From the NCBI GenBank assembly GCA_030147525.1, contig JASBVF010000034.1, forward strand, positions 62,001 to 126,000: a stretch of 64,000 nt of DNA, given 5' to 3'. The first letter of the stretch is position 1. Each line of letters opens with the position of its first letter. The position numbers and the translations under genes were made by a program. The notes under the pieces were generated by a model, which had not been told where the DNA came from, did no database searches, and saw only the letters and a program-made list of their open reading frames with translations. This DNA comes from Bacteroidota bacterium (GTDB lineage Bacteria > Bacteroidota > Bacteroidia > Chitinophagales > Saprospiraceae). Shown one piece after another: positions 17,005 through 25,371 of the stretch.

Positions 17005-17619
17005 TCATTTATAATTAGTGCCAATAATTTTGTCCCAAAGGGTAGAGCTAACACCGAAGCCACGTTCCGGATCTTTGAAATGGTGCTTCAGGTGATGGGC
17101 TTTTATTTCCATGAACCATTTGTTATCCCAGTTTGCATGATGAACGGCATAGTGTAGCATGTCATAACACAGATACCCCAAGACGAAGCCGGCAAAAAAC
17201 GACGCTGTCATTGTTTCTCCCATCAAATAAATGAATCCATAGTAAAAAATAAATGCGAGCGGGACACTGATTGCCGGAGGCATGACCAGGCGCTTGGAGT
17301 CATGTGGGTAGTCGTGGTGAACGCCGTGAACAAGGAAATGGATACGTTTACCCAGATCGGAAGTTGGATGGTAATGGAAGACGAAGCGGTGCAGAAAATA
17401 TTCAACAGCGGTCCAGCTCAGGAAGCCTGCGGCGAACAGGCCGGCAGTGTGCAGCAGGGGTAGATCGGGGTTGCCGATGGCTTTGTACAAAAAATAGCCT
17501 ACGACCGGAACGTATAAAAAAAGCGGAATGCTAAAGTGCACCTTGGAGAAAAACTCCATCCAATTGTACTTGAACATGCGAACGCTTTCATCTTTATTGG
17601 AAACAAAAAGCTTTTTCAT
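17005..17619 (-). CDS. Fatty-acid hydroxylase superfamily protein (Scs7/FA2H-like)
   Basis: The 204-residue integral membrane protein has four hydrophobic helices and the histidine boxes of the di-iron fatty-acid hydroxylase family: HRFVFHYH, HGVHHDYP, HYAVHH and HHLKHHF. Its spacing resembles the catalytic domain of yeast Scs7 and human FA2H, which 2-hydroxylate the N-acyl chain of ceramide. It is the first gene of the minus-strand operon with the PAP2, spt, GNAT and CerR-like genes, so hydroxylation of the ceramide acyl chain or long-chain base is the natural inference. Its stop codon lies in palindrome D. Confidence 0.88.
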   Translation of the reverse strand: MKKLFVSNKDESVRMFKYNWMEFFSKVHFSIPLFLYVPVVGYFLYKAIGNPDLPLLHTAGLFAAGFLSWTAVEYFLHRFVFHYHPTSDLGKRIHFLVHGVHHDYPHDSKRLVMPPAISVPLAFIFYYGFIYLMGETMTASFFAGFVLGYLCYDMLHYAVHHANWDNKWFMEIKAHHLKHHFKDPERGFGVSSTLWDKIIGTNYK

Positions 17620-17683
17620 GATGAAATCTTATTTTGCTGACTTTTTCAGACAACGGAGAGTTTCTGTTATTCGGTTAGCAGCG

Positions 17684-17691
17684 CAAATTTA
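17684..17691 (-). promoter_or_regulatory. Candidate -7 element of the ceramide operon
   Basis: CAAATTTA on the plus strand reads TAAATTTG on the minus strand, an exact TAnnTTTG match about 65 nt upstream of the hydroxylase ATG. No good -33 TTTG is visible at the usual spacing. Confidence 0.4.
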
Positions 17692-17772
17692 GAAACTATG
17701 CCTTTTTATTCGTTAAAAGTGGTTTCAAAGTATTGTCAGAATACGTTTCTTTGACCGCTAACTCAATTAAAG

Positions 17773-18732
17773 ATGCTTCCATTTTTGAAATTCCCTTACA
17801 AAAGCCTGCTGTCAACAACTATTCTTATGATCTTGTTGAATTCGGTGCAGGTCTTTTCTCAAAAAGACTTGAAACCGTTTTTTGTTGTGTTAGGTATAGC
17901 GCAGGATGCCGGTTACCCACAGGCTGGTTGTAAAAAGAACTGTTGCCGCCCGGCATGGGAGCAACCTGAGCACCGTCGAATGGTCTCTTGCATAGCAGTC
18001 GTTGATCCTGAAGCTGGCAAAGCCTGGATTTTCGACGCTACACCTGATTTTCCAACACAGCTTCACCGGGTGGAAAATATTTTACCTGGAAGAAAAACAA
18101 GTCTGGCAGGTATTTTTCTCTCACATGCACATATCGGGCATTACACCGGCCTCATGCATCTTGGACGTGAGGTGATGGGGGCGGAAAGCGTTCCCGTTTA
18201 TGCCATGCCCCGGATGCAATCTTTTTTGGAAAAAAATGGGCCCTGGAGTCAGTTGGTTTTACTTAAAAATATACAAATTTGTAATTTGTCGGCCGATTCA
18301 ACCATTATTCTGAATGAACGAATTCGTATTACACCGAGGCAGGTGCCTCACCGTGACGAGTTTTCCGAGACGATAGGCTTTGAAATCGAAGGGCCGGAAA
18401 AGTCACTGCTTTTTATTCCGGATATTGACAAATGGGAGCGCTGGGACCGGGACATTCGCTCAGAAATCAGTGATGTGGACTACGTTCTGTTGGATGGTAC
18501 TTTTTTTGAAAATGGTGAAATTCCCGGACGAGACATGAGCGAGATACCACACCCGTTTATCGAGGAGAGTATGGCGCTCTTCTCCGGTCTTCCAACCGAA
18601 GAAAAAGCAAAAGTGAATTTTATCCACTTCAACCATACGAATCCGGTTTTGTTGGAGAATAGTGAGGCGAGAAAGAGCGTTGAAGCAAACGGGTTTAAAT
18701 TAGCCGAAGAAGGTGATTTATTCAATTTGTAA
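17773..18732 (+). CDS. Exported metallo-beta-lactamase fold hydrolase (PqqB-like)
   Basis: The 319-residue protein has an N-terminal signal peptide (ending VQVFSQ) and a metallo-beta-lactamase domain resembling PqqB: GIAQDAGYPQAGC, the metal motif SHAHIGHYTGL, QVPHRDEFSETIGF and the second-site PDIDKW...LLDGTFF. In the family motif HxHxDH the Asp is Gly here (HAHIGH), so metal binding at the second site may be altered. A CKKNCCRPAW cysteine cluster follows the first motif. PqqB proteins hydroxylate a PQQ precursor, but no other pqq genes are present and this copy is exported, so a different hydrolase or oxidase role is likely. A protease gene follows 34 nt downstream. Confidence 0.8.
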   Translation: MLPFLKFPYKSLLSTTILMILLNSVQVFSQKDLKPFFVVLGIAQDAGYPQAGCKKNCCRPAWEQPEHRRMVSCIAVVDPEAGKAWIFDATPDFPTQLHRVENILPGRKTSLAGIFLSHAHIGHYTGLMHLGREVMGAESVPVYAMPRMQSFLEKNGPWSQLVLLKNIQICNLSADSTIILNERIRITPRQVPHRDEFSETIGFEIEGPEKSLLFIPDIDKWERWDRDIRSEISDVDYVLLDGTFFENGEIPGRDMSEIPHPFIEESMALFSGLPTEEKAKVNFIHFNHTNPVLLENSEARKSVEANGFKLAEEGDLFNL

Positions 18733-18766
18733 TTTCAAGCTCACGAGTTTTAATTAAACTATTAAC

Positions 18767-20410
18767 ATGAAAGTTTTAAAATCCCGTACCATTAAAGTTC
18801 TTGCAATAGCGACCGTGCTTTTCGCCGGAGTGGCTACAACTGTCGTCAATGAAACTGGTAATTACTTCGAAATCGCTAAAAACATCGAAATTTTCGCCAA
18901 TCTCTATAAGGAAGTCAATACGTACTACGTGGACGAGATCGACCCGGCGAAACTCATGCGTACCGGGGTCGATGCCATGCTCGAATCACTCGACCCTTAT
19001 ACCAATTATATCTCTGAAAGCCAGATCGAAGGGTTTCGCTATATCACCGAAGGACGTTACAACGGCATCGGCGCCGACATCCGGATCATCGGGGATATGC
19101 CCACCATCGTTTCCCCTTACGAAGGCTCTCCTGCGCAAATAGCAGGACTCAAAGCCGGTGATCAGATCCTCGAAATTGATGGCAAAGACGCAAAAGGCAA
19201 AACTACCGACGAAATCAGTGCGGTCATGAAGGGGTATCCGGGAACAGAAGTGCAGCTGACTATTCACCGTCCTGGCGAAAGCAAGAATCTGAAAATCAGC
19301 CTCGTACGTGATGAAGTGAGCATTCCCAACGTACCCTATTCCGGCATGATCAGCGAAGATGTGGGCTATATCGCACTGACTGTTTTTACCCGTGATGCAG
19401 GCCAGAACGTTGCTAAAGCCCTCGAAGATCTGAAAGTTGAGCAGCCTAACCTCAAGGGGGTGATTCTTGACCTGCGGGACAACGGCGGCGGTCTGCTCGC
19501 CGAAGCGGTCAACGTATCGAATGTTTTTATTCCAAAAAACGAGTTGGTTGTTTCTACTAAAGGAAAAGTAAAGGACTGGGACCGGAGTTTCAAGACGCTG
19601 AATCAGCCACTGGATGAAAAAATCCCGCTTGTGGTTTTAATCAATAAAAACTCTGCTTCTGCCTCCGAAATTGTTTCCGGTGTCATCCAGGACCTCGACC
19701 GGGGCATTTTGCTGGGCCAGAGTAGCTACGGCAAGGGCCTGGTGCAAAATACCCGGGACATCGGTTACAATGCCAAGGTAAAAATGACCACTGCTAAATA
19801 CTATATTCCCAGTGGCCGCTGCATCCAGGCCATTGAATACAAGCAGGGTGAGCCGGCCGAAATTCCCGACAGCAAACGCACTGCGTTCAAAACCCGCAAC
19901 GGCCGAAAAGTGCTCGATGGCGGCGGCGTTCGTCCGGATATTTTCCTCGATCACGACGACGAGACCGACATCCTGCGTACGCTGGAGGAGAAACATTTTA
20001 TTTTTAACTACGTCACAGAGTGGGTTTTGAAAAACGCTGAAGTCAAATCTGCCGACGATTTCCATTTTACACAATGGGGTGATTTTGTTCAGTTTTTGGA
20101 AAAGCAAAACTTTGACTATGATACGGAAAGTGAACAGCTGCTGAAAGAACTGAAGGGAAAGTCAAAGGAAGATGGTTACATTTCCGAAGCTGACATCAAG
20201 GCTCTGGAAGCCAAAATCATCGAAGCCAAGAAAAATGACCTGAACAAAAACAAGGAACTCATCACCGACATGATCGAGAAGGAGGTTGTGAGCCGCTTTT
20301 TTTATGAAAAAGGTCGCATCAAAGTTGGTTTGCGAAACGACATGGAGATCAAGGAGGCGGTGAAATTATTTGGCGATAAGGCGAGGTACGATTCGTTGTT
20401 GAAAGGGTGA
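18767..20410 (+). CDS. S41 family C-terminal processing peptidase
   Basis: The 547-residue periplasmic serine protease starts with a membrane anchor or signal (residues 8-26). A PDZ domain follows at about 105-185 (GIGADIRIIGDMPTI, GLKAGDQILEIDG) and the S41 core at about 190-390 (LKGVILDLRDNGGGLL; catalytic Ser in NKNSASASEIVSG; catalytic Lys in SSYGKGLVQ). The C-terminal 150 residues are helical and charged. Tail-specific proteases trim or degrade envelope proteins. It begins 34 nt after the MBL gene, so the two could share a transcript; a hairpin with a T run follows. Confidence 0.95.
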   Translation: MKVLKSRTIKVLAIATVLFAGVATTVVNETGNYFEIAKNIEIFANLYKEVNTYYVDEIDPAKLMRTGVDAMLESLDPYTNYISESQIEGFRYITEGRYNGIGADIRIIGDMPTIVSPYEGSPAQIAGLKAGDQILEIDGKDAKGKTTDEISAVMKGYPGTEVQLTIHRPGESKNLKISLVRDEVSIPNVPYSGMISEDVGYIALTVFTRDAGQNVAKALEDLKVEQPNLKGVILDLRDNGGGLLAEAVNVSNVFIPKNELVVSTKGKVKDWDRSFKTLNQPLDEKIPLVVLINKNSASASEIVSGVIQDLDRGILLGQSSYGKGLVQNTRDIGYNAKVKMTTAKYYIPSGRCIQAIEYKQGEPAEIPDSKRTAFKTRNGRKVLDGGGVRPDIFLDHDDETDILRTLEEKHFIFNYVTEWVLKNAEVKSADDFHFTQWGDFVQFLEKQNFDYDTESEQLLKELKGKSKEDGYISEADIKALEAKIIEAKKNDLNKNKELITDMIEKEVVSRFFYEKGRIKVGLRNDMEIKEAVKLFGDKARYDSLLKG

Positions 20411-20431
20411 TTTTTCTCAAACCCAGGTGTA

Positions 20432-20512
20432 AACTCCCGCAGATTCCGCAGTTTTGCGCAAATTTTTTCAAAAAAATGCGCTCCTGAGCGAAATCTGCGG
20501 GAGTTCTTTTTT
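20432..20512 (+). repeat. Palindrome E (CTCCCGC..CGCAG-word) with T run
   Basis: AACTCCCGCAGATT (20432-20445) pairs perfectly with 20492-20505, enclosing further CGCA/TGCG segments, and is followed by a T-rich run, so it can act as terminator for the S41 gene. The same word builds palindrome F at 28855-28927. Confidence 0.85.
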
Positions 20513-20515
20513 GTG

Positions 20516-20523
20516 TAACTTTG
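20516..20523 (+). promoter_or_regulatory. Candidate -7 element for hmgA
   Basis: TAACTTTG matches TAnnTTTG exactly and lies 17 nt before the hmgA ATG, directly after palindrome E. It would give a very short leader. Confidence 0.4.
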
Positions 20524-20540
20524 AGCTAAAATTCCTAACC

Positions 20541-21731
20541 ATGCATTACCATTCTTTAGGGCAAATACCGCCCAAACGACATACACAATTCCGCAAGCCC
20601 AACGGCGAACTTTATCACGAAGAACTGTTCTCCACCGAAGGCTTCAGTGACCTCTACTCGTTACTCTACCACTACAACGCACCGACCCAAATCGTGCAAG
20701 TGGGCGACCCGTACAGCGTAGCGCCAAAAATCGTTGCGGATAAACAACTGAAACACAGAAGTTTAAAAGGCTTCCGTGTCGAGCCGGAGGACGATTATCT
20801 GAAAAGTCGCAAACCCGTCCTCGTCAACGACGACTGTAAAATCGTACTTGCCGCTCCACGGAAGAGCATGACGGACTATTTTTTTAAAAATGCCGATGCG
20901 GACGAGGTGATTTTCATCCACGAAGGCACAGGCACCCTCCGCACGATGTACGGTAATATTGAATTCAGCTACGGCGACTACCTCGTCGTTCCCCGTGGCA
21001 CGACCTATCAGCTGGAATTTGACGATGAAAACAACCGCCTTTTCATCGTCGAAAGTACCAGCCCGATCGTGACGCCGAAGCGCTACCGCAACAATTTCGG
21101 CCAGTTGCTCGAGCACTCTCCTTTCTGCGAGCGGGACATTCGCAAGCCGGCCAACCTGGAGACGCACGACGAGCAGGGCGAATTCCTGTTTTATATCAAA
21201 AAACAGGACCAGATGTATCCCTACTACTATCTCGGCCACCCCTTCGACCTCGTGGGCTGGGACGGGTACGTGTATCCCTACGCATTTTCCATCCACAACT
21301 TCGAGCCGATCACGGGCCGGGTGCACCTGCCGCCGCCCATTCACCAGACGTTCGAAGCGAGGAATTTTGTGATTTGCAGCTTTTGTCCGAGGCTTTACGA
21401 CTATCATCCGAAAGCGATCCCGGCGCCCTACAACCACAGCAACATCGACAGCGACGAGGTGCTGTACTACGTGGACGGCGATTTCATGAGCCGGAAAAGT
21501 GTGGAAAAAGGCCAGATCACGCTGCACCCGGGCGGCATTCCGCACGGCCCACATCCCGGTACGGTGGAGAAAAGCATCGGTAAAAAAGAAACGCAGGAGT
21601 TGGCTGTGATGGTCGATACGTTCCGCCCGCTGAAAATGACGGAATTTGCCGCAGGCATCGAAGACAAAAATTATTACCAGAGCTGGCTGCCGGAGGGCGT
21701 TCACCACGGAAACGGTTCCGCCGTGAAGTAA
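20541..21731 (+). CDS. hmgA: Homogentisate 1,2-dioxygenase
   Basis: The 396-residue protein starts MHYHSLGQIPPKRHTQFRKP; an upstream in-frame extension runs into palindrome E and is rejected. The Fe(II) ligands sit in the C-terminal cupin: His in APYNHSNID, Glu in DSDEVLYY and His in GGIPHGPHPG. The signature HEGTGTLRTMYGNIEFSYGD is also present. It opens the aromatic ring of homogentisate in tyrosine and phenylalanine degradation, giving maleylacetoacetate. No other pathway gene is adjacent. GC content is visibly higher than in the neighbouring protease gene. Confidence 0.95.
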   Translation: MHYHSLGQIPPKRHTQFRKPNGELYHEELFSTEGFSDLYSLLYHYNAPTQIVQVGDPYSVAPKIVADKQLKHRSLKGFRVEPEDDYLKSRKPVLVNDDCKIVLAAPRKSMTDYFFKNADADEVIFIHEGTGTLRTMYGNIEFSYGDYLVVPRGTTYQLEFDDENNRLFIVESTSPIVTPKRYRNNFGQLLEHSPFCERDIRKPANLETHDEQGEFLFYIKKQDQMYPYYYLGHPFDLVGWDGYVYPYAFSIHNFEPITGRVHLPPPIHQTFEARNFVICSFCPRLYDYHPKAIPAPYNHSNIDSDEVLYYVDGDFMSRKSVEKGQITLHPGGIPHGPHPGTVEKSIGKKETQELAVMVDTFRPLKMTEFAAGIEDKNYYQSWLPEGVHHGNGSAVK

Positions 21732-21780
21732 GAGCCGAAACGGTTTTAGACTATCAACATTTAAAAATCAACAACTCACC

Positions 21781-22092
21781 ATGTTCGGAGATTTATTAGG
21801 AAATATGCAGCAACAGCAGGAGGCGATGAAGCTGAAACTTGCTGAAATCATTGTAGAGTCGGAAGCTGGCGATGGGGCCATCACCGTGAAGGCCAATGCC
21901 AATCGTGAAATTCTCGACATTGCCATCGACAAATCCAAACTCGACTGGGAAGACACGGAGCAGGTGCAGGACCTCCTCCTCACCGCCATCAACCGGGTAC
22001 TCGAAAAAGCCCAGGTAAAAGAACAGGCCGAAACCCAGAAAATGATCTCGGATTTGATGCCGCCAGGCCTTGGCGGACTGTTTGGGCAGTAG
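21781..22092 (+). CDS. YbaB/EbfC family nucleoid-associated protein
   Basis: The 103-residue protein matches YbaB: N-terminal MFGDLLGNMQQQQEAMKLKL coiled helix, then the beta-hairpin region (AITVKANANREILDIAI) and a C-terminal helix ending DLMPPGLGGLFGQ. YbaB-type dimers bind DNA and are often found beside recR/dnaX, which are absent here. The stop TAG at 22090-22092 begins the GTAGGC-word palindrome that fills the gap to the convergent M20 gene. Confidence 0.92.
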   Translation: MFGDLLGNMQQQQEAMKLKLAEIIVESEAGDGAITVKANANREILDIAIDKSKLDWEDTEQVQDLLLTAINRVLEKAQVKEQAETQKMISDLMPPGLGGLFGQ

Positions 22093-22161
22093 GCCGGTAG
22101 GCAAGTATGCCGGTAGGCGAGTAAGCGCAGCCGGTGCTGTTGTGCTTACTCGCCTACTTAC
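22090..22161. repeat. Palindrome I (GTAGGCGAGTA-word)
   Basis: GTAGGCGAGTAAGC (22113-22126) pairs perfectly with 22144-22157. The left side carries a second degenerate copy (GTAGGCAAGTA). The stop codons of both convergent genes, TAG of ybaB and TAG of the M20 gene (CTA at 22154-22156), lie in this word. Confidence 0.88.
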
Positions 22162-23623
22162 AACTGTTCAGTATTAACTGCCGGTAAAACCTCACCATCT
22201 GCCGGTAGCTCTCCACCTCAATCCGCTCATCGATGCCGTGAAATCGTTTCAGGTCCTCCCGGTTAATTTTCAAAGGTTGGAAACGGAGGATATTTTTTGA
22301 AACGGGCTGGTAATGGCGGCTATCCGTAGCGCCGATCACCAGCGCCGGGGCGACCACCGCCTCCGGGAAAATTTCCCGTATCGTCGTCTGAAGGACGGAG
22401 TAGCCGAAGGTGCCCATATCCATCGCCGGGACAGGCTCGCTGGCCGGGGATTTTTCACTCACTGAAACCGTAATCTTCTCATCGTCAATCACTTTCCTTG
22501 CATGTTTCAGCGTTGACTCCACCGACTCGCCGGGCAGGATGCGGCAGTTGACGGTAGCTTTGGCTTGCATGGGCAGCACATTTTCTTTGAAACCGCCACT
22601 CGCCATCGTCGGGGCGAAAGTGGTGCGCAGCATGGCATTGGTGGCGGTGCCTTGCGACATTTGGCTTTTTACCAAACCCTGTGTCCAGGTGAGGTTGGCG
22701 AAGATGATTTTATTGAAAAAACTCATCTCCGGTCCCACGTGATCGAACATTGCCCGCACGGGGCCTTCGATTTTGGCGGGGGAGGGGTTGTCCCGCAATT
22801 TTACAATCGCCTCGCTCAGCCGGTTGATGGCCGAGCCGGGCGGTGGCATAGAAGAGTGGCCACCTTCGTCGAGATTGACGGTGAGTTCCAGCGTAGCGTA
22901 GCCTTTTTCGGCGATGCCGATGAGCGCCAGCGGCTGGTCCAATCCCGGCAGGGCATCCTCGACGATGAGATTCCCCTCGTCGAGGACGAAATCGAACTCG
23001 ATGTTTTTTTGTTTGAAATATGCAGCAATCTGCTTCGCTCCCTGCTCGCCGCCAATCTCCTCGTCGTGACCAAAAGCGACGTACACCGTGCGTTGCGGGA
23101 TGTAGTCCACCTGCAGTAGCATTTCGATCGCTTCGAGGATGCCACAGGCGCTGCTCTTGTCGTCCATGCTGCCCCGTCCCCAGAGGTAGCCGTCCCCGAT
23201 CTTCCCGCTGAACGGCTCTACCGACCACTGACTGCCGCCGTCCTCCACCGGCACCACGTCGAGGTGGGCCATGAGCAGGATAGGGGAGAGGTGGGCGTTT
23301 TGGCCCTGCCATTTAAAAATATGGCTGAATCCGCCGATGGTCGTTTTTTCCAGCATGGAGTCCACCAGCGGGTAGTTTTTTTGAAAAAAAGTATCCAGTA
23401 ACCGGAAGGCCGCCGTGTCGATTTTACCTTCCTCGCTCACGGTCGGCAGGCGCAGCGCACCGGCCAGCCGTTCGACGGCTGCATCCTCGATTTTCACCGG
23501 CTCGACCGGCTGTACGGTGACCTGTTTCGAAGAAAATGAAATGGTGTTGACGGTGAAAATGGCCGCAAAGACGAGCAGTGCGAGCAGGAGAAGACGGGTG
23601 AGAAGGCGGCGGAGTTTTCGCAT
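22154..23623 (-). CDS. M20 family metallopeptidase (carboxypeptidase S-like)
   Basis: The 489-residue protein starts MRKLRRLLTRLLLLALLVF, an N-terminal membrane anchor. Residues about 60 onward form an M20 zinc peptidase: LLMAHLDVVPVE (first His/Asp), WGRGSMDDKSS (bridging Asp), GHDEEIGGEQGA (catalytic Glu pair), FVLDEG and a C-terminal GATDSRHY. The lid domain is inserted at about 240-350 (GGHSSMPPPGSAINRL). The size and anchor resemble PM20D1 and yeast carboxypeptidase S, which cleave or form N-acyl amino acids and peptides. It would face the periplasm. The physiological substrate is unknown. An upstream in-frame extension to 23671 is less likely. Confidence 0.93.
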   Translation of the reverse strand: MRKLRRLLTRLLLLALLVFAAIFTVNTISFSSKQVTVQPVEPVKIEDAAVERLAGALRLPTVSEEGKIDTAAFRLLDTFFQKNYPLVDSMLEKTTIGGFSHIFKWQGQNAHLSPILLMAHLDVVPVEDGGSQWSVEPFSGKIGDGYLWGRGSMDDKSSACGILEAIEMLLQVDYIPQRTVYVAFGHDEEIGGEQGAKQIAAYFKQKNIEFDFVLDEGNLIVEDALPGLDQPLALIGIAEKGYATLELTVNLDEGGHSSMPPPGSAINRLSEAIVKLRDNPSPAKIEGPVRAMFDHVGPEMSFFNKIIFANLTWTQGLVKSQMSQGTATNAMLRTTFAPTMASGGFKENVLPMQAKATVNCRILPGESVESTLKHARKVIDDEKITVSVSEKSPASEPVPAMDMGTFGYSVLQTTIREIFPEAVVAPALVIGATDSRHYQPVSKNILRFQPLKINREDLKRFHGIDERIEVESYRQMVRFYRQLILNSCK

Positions 23624-23762
23624 GAGCTGGCAGGTTGTGTTTTTGGTGAAAAAATTCCAAAGTCCGGCCAAAGTTAGGGAATCGATACCAAGAGAAGTGT
23701 GGACAGAAAAGCAAATGGTTTCAGAGTGTTTTTTTTCGTAAAATTGCCCATAAAATTTTTGA

Positions 23763-24821
23763 ATGGAAGATCAAATCGCAAACAAAATCAAACGGTTAGA
23801 GCTTGAAAATTTCACCTGCTTCTCGAAAGCGGCGTTCGATTTTTCACAGGGGATTAATGTGTTGATCGGGGAGAACGGGACGGGGAAGACGCATGTGTTG
23901 AAGGTTTTGTATGCAGCTAACTCACCTCAGTCACCCCATCCTTCGCCGACTTATTTGTCAGATATTTTTATGGCTCACCCATTAAGCCAACTTATTAGAA
24001 CAAATGCAAAAGAGGCAGATATACTTGTCGAATTCCGTAATGGGAAATATCATGAGATACAATTAAAAAATGAAATTGATCATTTAAGTTCAGGGGAAGC
24101 GAATTTTCATAAAATAGTTTCAAGTGGACTATTCCTCCCAGTGATGGAAATGCTTTCGTGGTTCCCTGGTTTTTCCAGCCTTTATAATCGTCGGGAAATT
24201 GCGTTTGATAAAACCTATTTTGATTTATCAGATGCTTTAGGCTTACCTCTACTGAAAAATTCAGCTTTAAAGGAAGCAAGAGAAATAATATCGGAAATTG
24301 AAGAAGGTTTAGCGATTGAGGTTTCAAAAAAAGAGGGTAGGTTTTATATTCATTTCAAAAAAACTGGAGGTGAACACGAAGCTACTATCTCCGCCACCGG
24401 CATCAACAAAATCGCCCAACTTATCTACCTCATCATGAACGGCTCCCTCACCAAAGACACCATCCTCTTCTGGGACGAGCCAGAGGCCAACCTCAACCCG
24501 AAATACATCACCCTCGTCGCCAAATTCCTTCAAACGCTGGCCAATGCCGGTTGCCAGATTTTTGTGGCTTCACACGACTACCTGTTGGTGCATGAACTTT
24601 CTCTACTCTCTGAGTACCGGGAGGAAAAAGAATTGAATGGTGAAACAGTGCCAGACATCAAATTTTTTGCCCTCTACAAAGGCGAAGACGGCAGTACACA
24701 TGTCGAGGAAGGCCAATCCATGTCCGAAATTCAAAACGACGCCATCGGCGAAGAATATGCCGCTCACCACAGCCGGGAAGAGGCCCTCTGGCGTAAACCT
24801 TACGAAAAAACCAGCCTATGA
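23763..24821 (+). CDS. AAA/ABC-type ATPase of a two-gene module (AAA_15/21-like)
   Basis: The 352-residue protein has a RecF/OLD-like ATPase core: N-terminal IKRLELENFTCFSKAAFDF, Walker A IGENGTGKTHV (about residue 40), an ABC signature-like SATGINKIAQL (about 213), Walker B ILFWDEPEANLNP (about 235) and a switch His in VASHDY. The middle (about residues 60-205) is variable and strikingly AT-rich compared with both ends. ATPases of this group sit in many two-gene defence modules (PARIS, Septu, AbiL), where the ATPase senses and a nuclease acts. The next gene overlaps by 4 bp and looks like a nuclease. A defence role is inference. Confidence 0.82.
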   Translation: MEDQIANKIKRLELENFTCFSKAAFDFSQGINVLIGENGTGKTHVLKVLYAANSPQSPHPSPTYLSDIFMAHPLSQLIRTNAKEADILVEFRNGKYHEIQLKNEIDHLSSGEANFHKIVSSGLFLPVMEMLSWFPGFSSLYNRREIAFDKTYFDLSDALGLPLLKNSALKEAREIISEIEEGLAIEVSKKEGRFYIHFKKTGGEHEATISATGINKIAQLIYLIMNGSLTKDTILFWDEPEANLNPKYITLVAKFLQTLANAGCQIFVASHDYLLVHELSLLSEYREEKELNGETVPDIKFFALYKGEDGSTHVEEGQSMSEIQNDAIGEEYAAHHSREEALWRKPYEKTSL

Positions 24822-25369
24822 CATTCGAAGAAAGCGGACTCCGCTTCGAGTTCTCCCCCACCCATTGGTCTGACCTAATTCAATACGACGAAACCAAAGA
24901 TTTTATGAAAATCCGGGACGCCGTTCCGAGAACGAAAGGTGTTGATTTTGTGGGCATTTTTCAAAACGAAACCTTGCTTTTGATGGAGGTGAAGAACTTA
25001 CGAGGAAGCAGGATTGCCAACAAACCCAGGGTTGAGCAGGGAGAAGATTCACTCGAAGTCGAGTTTGCGCAAAAAGTCAAAGACACCGTTGCCGGAATCG
25101 CCGGCGGCGCCAGGAATTCAACCCATTTTAAAACCGAATGGACTTTGTTTTTGGATTTGATGAAAAATGAAGGAAAGCGAGTGGATGCAGTGCTTTGGCT
25201 GGAAGAAGATTTCCCTCCGGCGGGCCTGCCCGAAAAACGAGAAAAAGCCAGGCGGGATGCATTTTTGAAAAACCTGAAAAAAGGTATTGCTTGGTTGACA
25301 GGGCGGGTTTTTGTGTTCAATAAGCAGGATAATCCCTATCCGGGCAGCCTGACCGTTACCTTTTTATAG
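24818..25369 (+). CDS. Probable PD-(D/E)XK nuclease-like partner of the ATPase
   Basis: The 183-residue protein has no named family that I recognise. It contains GVDFVGIFQNETLLLMEVKN at about residues 41-60: an Asp, a beta-strand, then Glu-x-Lys, the core spacing of PD-(D/E)XK restriction-fold nucleases. Downstream it has KTEWTLFLDL and charged helices. It overlaps the ATPase by ATGA (24818-24821), showing translational coupling, and ends two bases before a convergent gene. The function is inferred from this pairing; it might also be a regulatory subunit without catalysis. Confidence 0.65.
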   Translation: MTFEESGLRFEFSPTHWSDLIQYDETKDFMKIRDAVPRTKGVDFVGIFQNETLLLMEVKNLRGSRIANKPRVEQGEDSLEVEFAQKVKDTVAGIAGGARNSTHFKTEWTLFLDLMKNEGKRVDAVLWLEEDFPPAGLPEKREKARRDAFLKNLKKGIAWLTGRVFVFNKQDNPYPGSLTVTFL

Positions 25370-25371
25370 GC

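Noticed and set aside
12400-17010. Repeated GATGAAT words considered as a CRISPR array or VNTR
   Set aside because: The repeats are short, contiguous and arranged as inverted arms with no unique spacers or cas genes.
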